From the NCBI GenBank assembly GCA_900128585.1, contig LT642250.1:1982-28200 (forward strand): DNA of 26,219 bases. The letters run 5' to 3'. Below, one piece after another: positions 25,800 through 26,219 of this stretch (position 1 is the first letter of the stretch; every line of letters starts with the position of its first letter). A program made the translations under genes and the position numbers. The notes below the pieces were generated by a model. That model was not told the DNA's origin, did no database searches, and saw nothing but the letters and a program-made list of their open reading frames with translations. This stretch comes from Stramenopiles sp. TOSAG23-3 (Eukaryota; Sar).

Positions 25800-26219
25800 T
25801 TTATGGCAGGGAGAATGTAAAAATTAATAAACCCTAAAAAATCTCTTTTGTTAATAATTTATATAACATACATATGCTCTGAAAACCTTCAACACTCTCT
25901 TCTACTTTTTGTACACCCGAATACCAGATGAAGAACATGTTTCAAATTCATCTCTTCTAACATCATAACTGTTCCCTATAAATCCCACCTCCCATCATCA
26001 CTTTTGGGTCCTCCCTCCACCCCCACATAATTAATTATATAATATATTTTATTGGAACAACTAGTAGACGACTATAACTTTATAAATTAATTTTAATAAA
26101 TATACAGGAAAATTTTTCAATCACAACATATTTTAGTACAGCTACTGGTAAGCTTTTCGTTGGTCGAATCCTTCGTTTGTTTTTAACTTTCGTTTAGTTA
26201 ACGCATACGATTATCATAA
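25800..26219. other. AT-rich right-edge spacer
   Basis: No gene is seen up to the window edge, and no coding frame runs off the right end. It carries the candidate polyadenylation signal of the secreted-protein gene. Confidence 0.65.
25826..25831 (+). terminator. Candidate polyadenylation signal AATAAA
   Basis: AATAAA lies 27 bases after the stop of the secreted-protein gene. The motif is common in AT-rich DNA and many protists do not use it strictly, so this is only a candidate. Confidence 0.35.

Noticed and set aside
26150-26165. tRNA B-box-like GGTCGAATCC
   Set aside because: The T-loop lacks the TTC core, and no A box, acceptor stem or anticodon arm could be found around it.

Overview
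The window looks like nuclear DNA of a unicellular, probably flagellated eukaryote with few introns. Eight long ATG-initiated open reading frames, mostly of moderate GC, lie in very AT-rich spacers full of microsatellites. TAA, TAG and TGA all end genes, so the code looks standard. No CDS needs an intron. Domain content is purely eukaryotic: PH, EDR2_C/DUF1336, HSA, Snf2-like, SANT, HMG-box, RRM, WW, C2HC zinc finger and EF-hand. EDR2_C occurs in plants, algae and several protist groups but not typically in animals or most fungi. Together with low intron density this suggests a protist such as a stramenopile, but the lineage cannot be fixed from sequence reading alone.

Layout. 1-1395 is purine-rich, microsatellite-bearing spacer. 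A coiled-coil protein gene (1396-2580, +) converges with a WW plus triple C2HC zinc-finger gene (2725-5439, -). After a 1.2 kb AT-rich spacer comes a 1271-aa triple-PH/EDR2_C membrane protein gene (6604-10419, -), then a 1838-aa HSA/Snf2-like/SANT protein gene (11205-16721, -). A 1.8 kb AT-rich spacer with a tandem duplication separates this from the divergent HMG-box gene (18508-19989, +). That gene converges with an EF-hand gene (20422-21969, -) across a small spacer holding an inverted repeat. A two-RRM gene (22985-23503, -) and a small secreted, glycine-rich protein gene (25218-25799, +) complete the window.

The genes do not form one pathway. Two neighbours, the HSA/SANT scaffold and the HMG/Myb-like protein, are both predicted chromatin proteins and are divergently arranged. 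The coiled-coil protein and the EF-hand protein resemble families I associate, from memory, with flagellate protists.

The strongest observation is the 1838-aa protein. It has the SWR1/PIE1/EP400 domain order (HSA, split Snf2 ATPase, SANT), but the ATPase appears catalytically dead: the Walker A lysine and threonine, the GTPLQN-type motif, the motif V glycines and the motif VI arginine region are all replaced. That makes it a candidate intermediate between ATPase-bearing EP400 and the ATPase-less fungal scaffold Eaf1. The second is a dispersed 20-nt AT-rich repeat with MITE-like arrangement, present near 11.0 kb and 20.3 kb.
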